From assembly GCA_020048295.1 (NCBI GenBank), contig JAIFMT010000135.1:1-8022 (forward strand): 8,022 nucleotides of DNA. The letters are read 5' to 3'. The notes beneath the pieces are model-generated. The model was not told where the DNA came from and made no database searches. It saw only the letters and a list, made by a program, of their open reading frames with translations. Source of the DNA: Rhodoferax sp. (GTDB lineage: Bacteria; Pseudomonadota; Gammaproteobacteria; Burkholderiales; Burkholderiaceae). Shown piece by piece: positions 7,425 through 8,022 of this stretch (positions are counted from its first letter, which is position 1; each line of letters opens with the position of its first letter). The position numbers and the translations under genes are program-made.

Positions 7425-8022
7425 TCAGTTCAACGGGGTATTTCTGCCACTTTCAGCGGTGATTTGGCTCAAGCGGTGCGCCACCTGGGCATCGAACCAG
7501 TCCCAACTGAAGCGCCAGGTCCAGCAGCCCATGGTGCCTGGGGTATTCATGCGATGCGACCCGTCCACGCCCAGAACATCCTGCAACTGGCACAGCGCAA
7601 TGCAAGCCGGGGACATCGCTGCGGCGCGCAACATCGCCCAATGCACATCAGAGCCATCGGTATTCAGGTAGTGCATCGCAAAGTGCCGCTCGTGCGGGGC
7701 ACAGCTAACCCACCAGCCGTGCACCGTGTCGTTGTCATGCGTGCCGGTGTACACCACTGTGTTGGACTCGAAGTTGTGCGGCAAAAAAATGTGACTCTCA
7801 TCACTGGAAAACGCAAACTGCAGAATTTTCATGCCCGGAAAGCCCAGTCGCAAACGCAAAGCAGTGACCTCCTGGGTGATGATGCCAAGGTCTTCAGCGA
7901 TGATCGGTAAATCACCCAGCGCACCCGCCAACACGCCAAACAGTTCATCACCCGGCCCGGGTTGCCAGCGACCATGAATCGCCGTGGGCTCATCCGCTGG
8001 AATTTCCCAGTAATCGACAAAA
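7425..8022 (-). CDS. malQ: 4-alpha-glucanotransferase (amylomaltase, GH77), C-terminal part, runs off the right edge
   Basis: MalQ transfers glucan segments between malto-oligosaccharides, lengthening short chains and releasing glucose. On the minus strand an open frame enters at the right edge and ends in a TGA at 7427-7425, giving 199 codons with no start inside the window. The order of motifs is that of the family's C-terminal half: VDYWEIPADEPTAIHGRW, PGPGDELFGVLAGALGDLP, IIAEDLGIITQEVTALR, GFPGMKILQFAF, NTVVYTGTHDNDT, LQDVLGVDGSHRMNTPGT. The Glu of AEDLG (codon at 7895-7893) and the first Asp of HDND (7736-7734) correspond to the family's acid/base and third catalytic carboxylate; the nucleophile is beyond the edge. 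The ending WTWRFSWDWF is normal, so the 3' end is intact. MalQ would use the short chains released by GlgX next door, but it is transcribed convergently and so belongs to a different transcript. Confidence 0.96.
   Translation of the reverse strand, partial: FVDYWEIPADEPTAIHGRWQPGPGDELFGVLAGALGDLPIIAEDLGIITQEVTALRLRLGFPGMKILQFAFSSDESHIFLPHNFESNTVVYTGTHDNDTVHGWWVSCAPHERHFAMHYLNTDGSDVHWAMLRAAAMSPACIALCQLQDVLGVDGSHRMNTPGTMGCWTWRFSWDWFDAQVAHRLSQITAESGRNTPLN

Noticed and set aside
7215..7910. 231-codon open frame on the plus strand
   Set aside because: It overlaps the end of glgX in another frame and runs antisense to the well-supported malQ reading. Its translation is motif-free.

Overview
The window reads as an ordinary chromosomal segment of a betaproteobacterium, most likely of the Comamonadaceae (Rhodoferax/Polaromonas-like). 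The evidence is GC-rich coding sequence, protein sequences of the proteobacterial glycogen-enzyme type, and an ahcY gene preceded by an S-adenosylhomocysteine (SAH) riboswitch, an RNA class known mainly from beta- and gammaproteobacteria. The genus is an inference from style, not a database match.

Layout. Positions 1-239 (minus strand) hold the first 79 codons of ahcY, adenosylhomocysteinase. The 353-base gap at 240-592 is a divergent control region. Its ahcY half carries a perfect -10 box, an SAH riboswitch aptamer starting at the predicted transcript 5' end, a strong hairpin and the ahcY ribosome binding site. Its right half carries a weak promoter candidate, a 20-base inverted repeat and an AAGGA ribosome binding site for the rightward operon. 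Positions 593-7372 (plus strand) are three tightly packed glycogen genes: glgP (glycogen phosphorylase), glgB (branching enzyme, 34 bases later) and glgX (debranching enzyme, overlapping glgB by 13 bases). After a 52-base gap holding a GC-rich hairpin comes the 3' part of malQ (4-alpha-glucanotransferase, GH77) on the minus strand, running off the right edge.

How the genes work together. GlgB puts alpha-1,6 branches into glycogen. GlgP shortens the outer chains to glucose-1-phosphate, stopping near branch points. GlgX removes the remaining short branches as malto-oligosaccharides, and MalQ recycles those into longer chains plus glucose. The synthesis genes glgC and glgA are not in the window. 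All three complete enzymes keep their catalytic residues and usual lengths, so the pathway looks functional.

I see no mobile element, CRISPR array, tRNA, rRNA or unknown protein family, and no candidate for a new protein system. The most rewarding part is the non-coding region upstream of ahcY, where the aptamer and the downstream hairpin share a strand, suggesting a concrete switching mechanism that can be tested.
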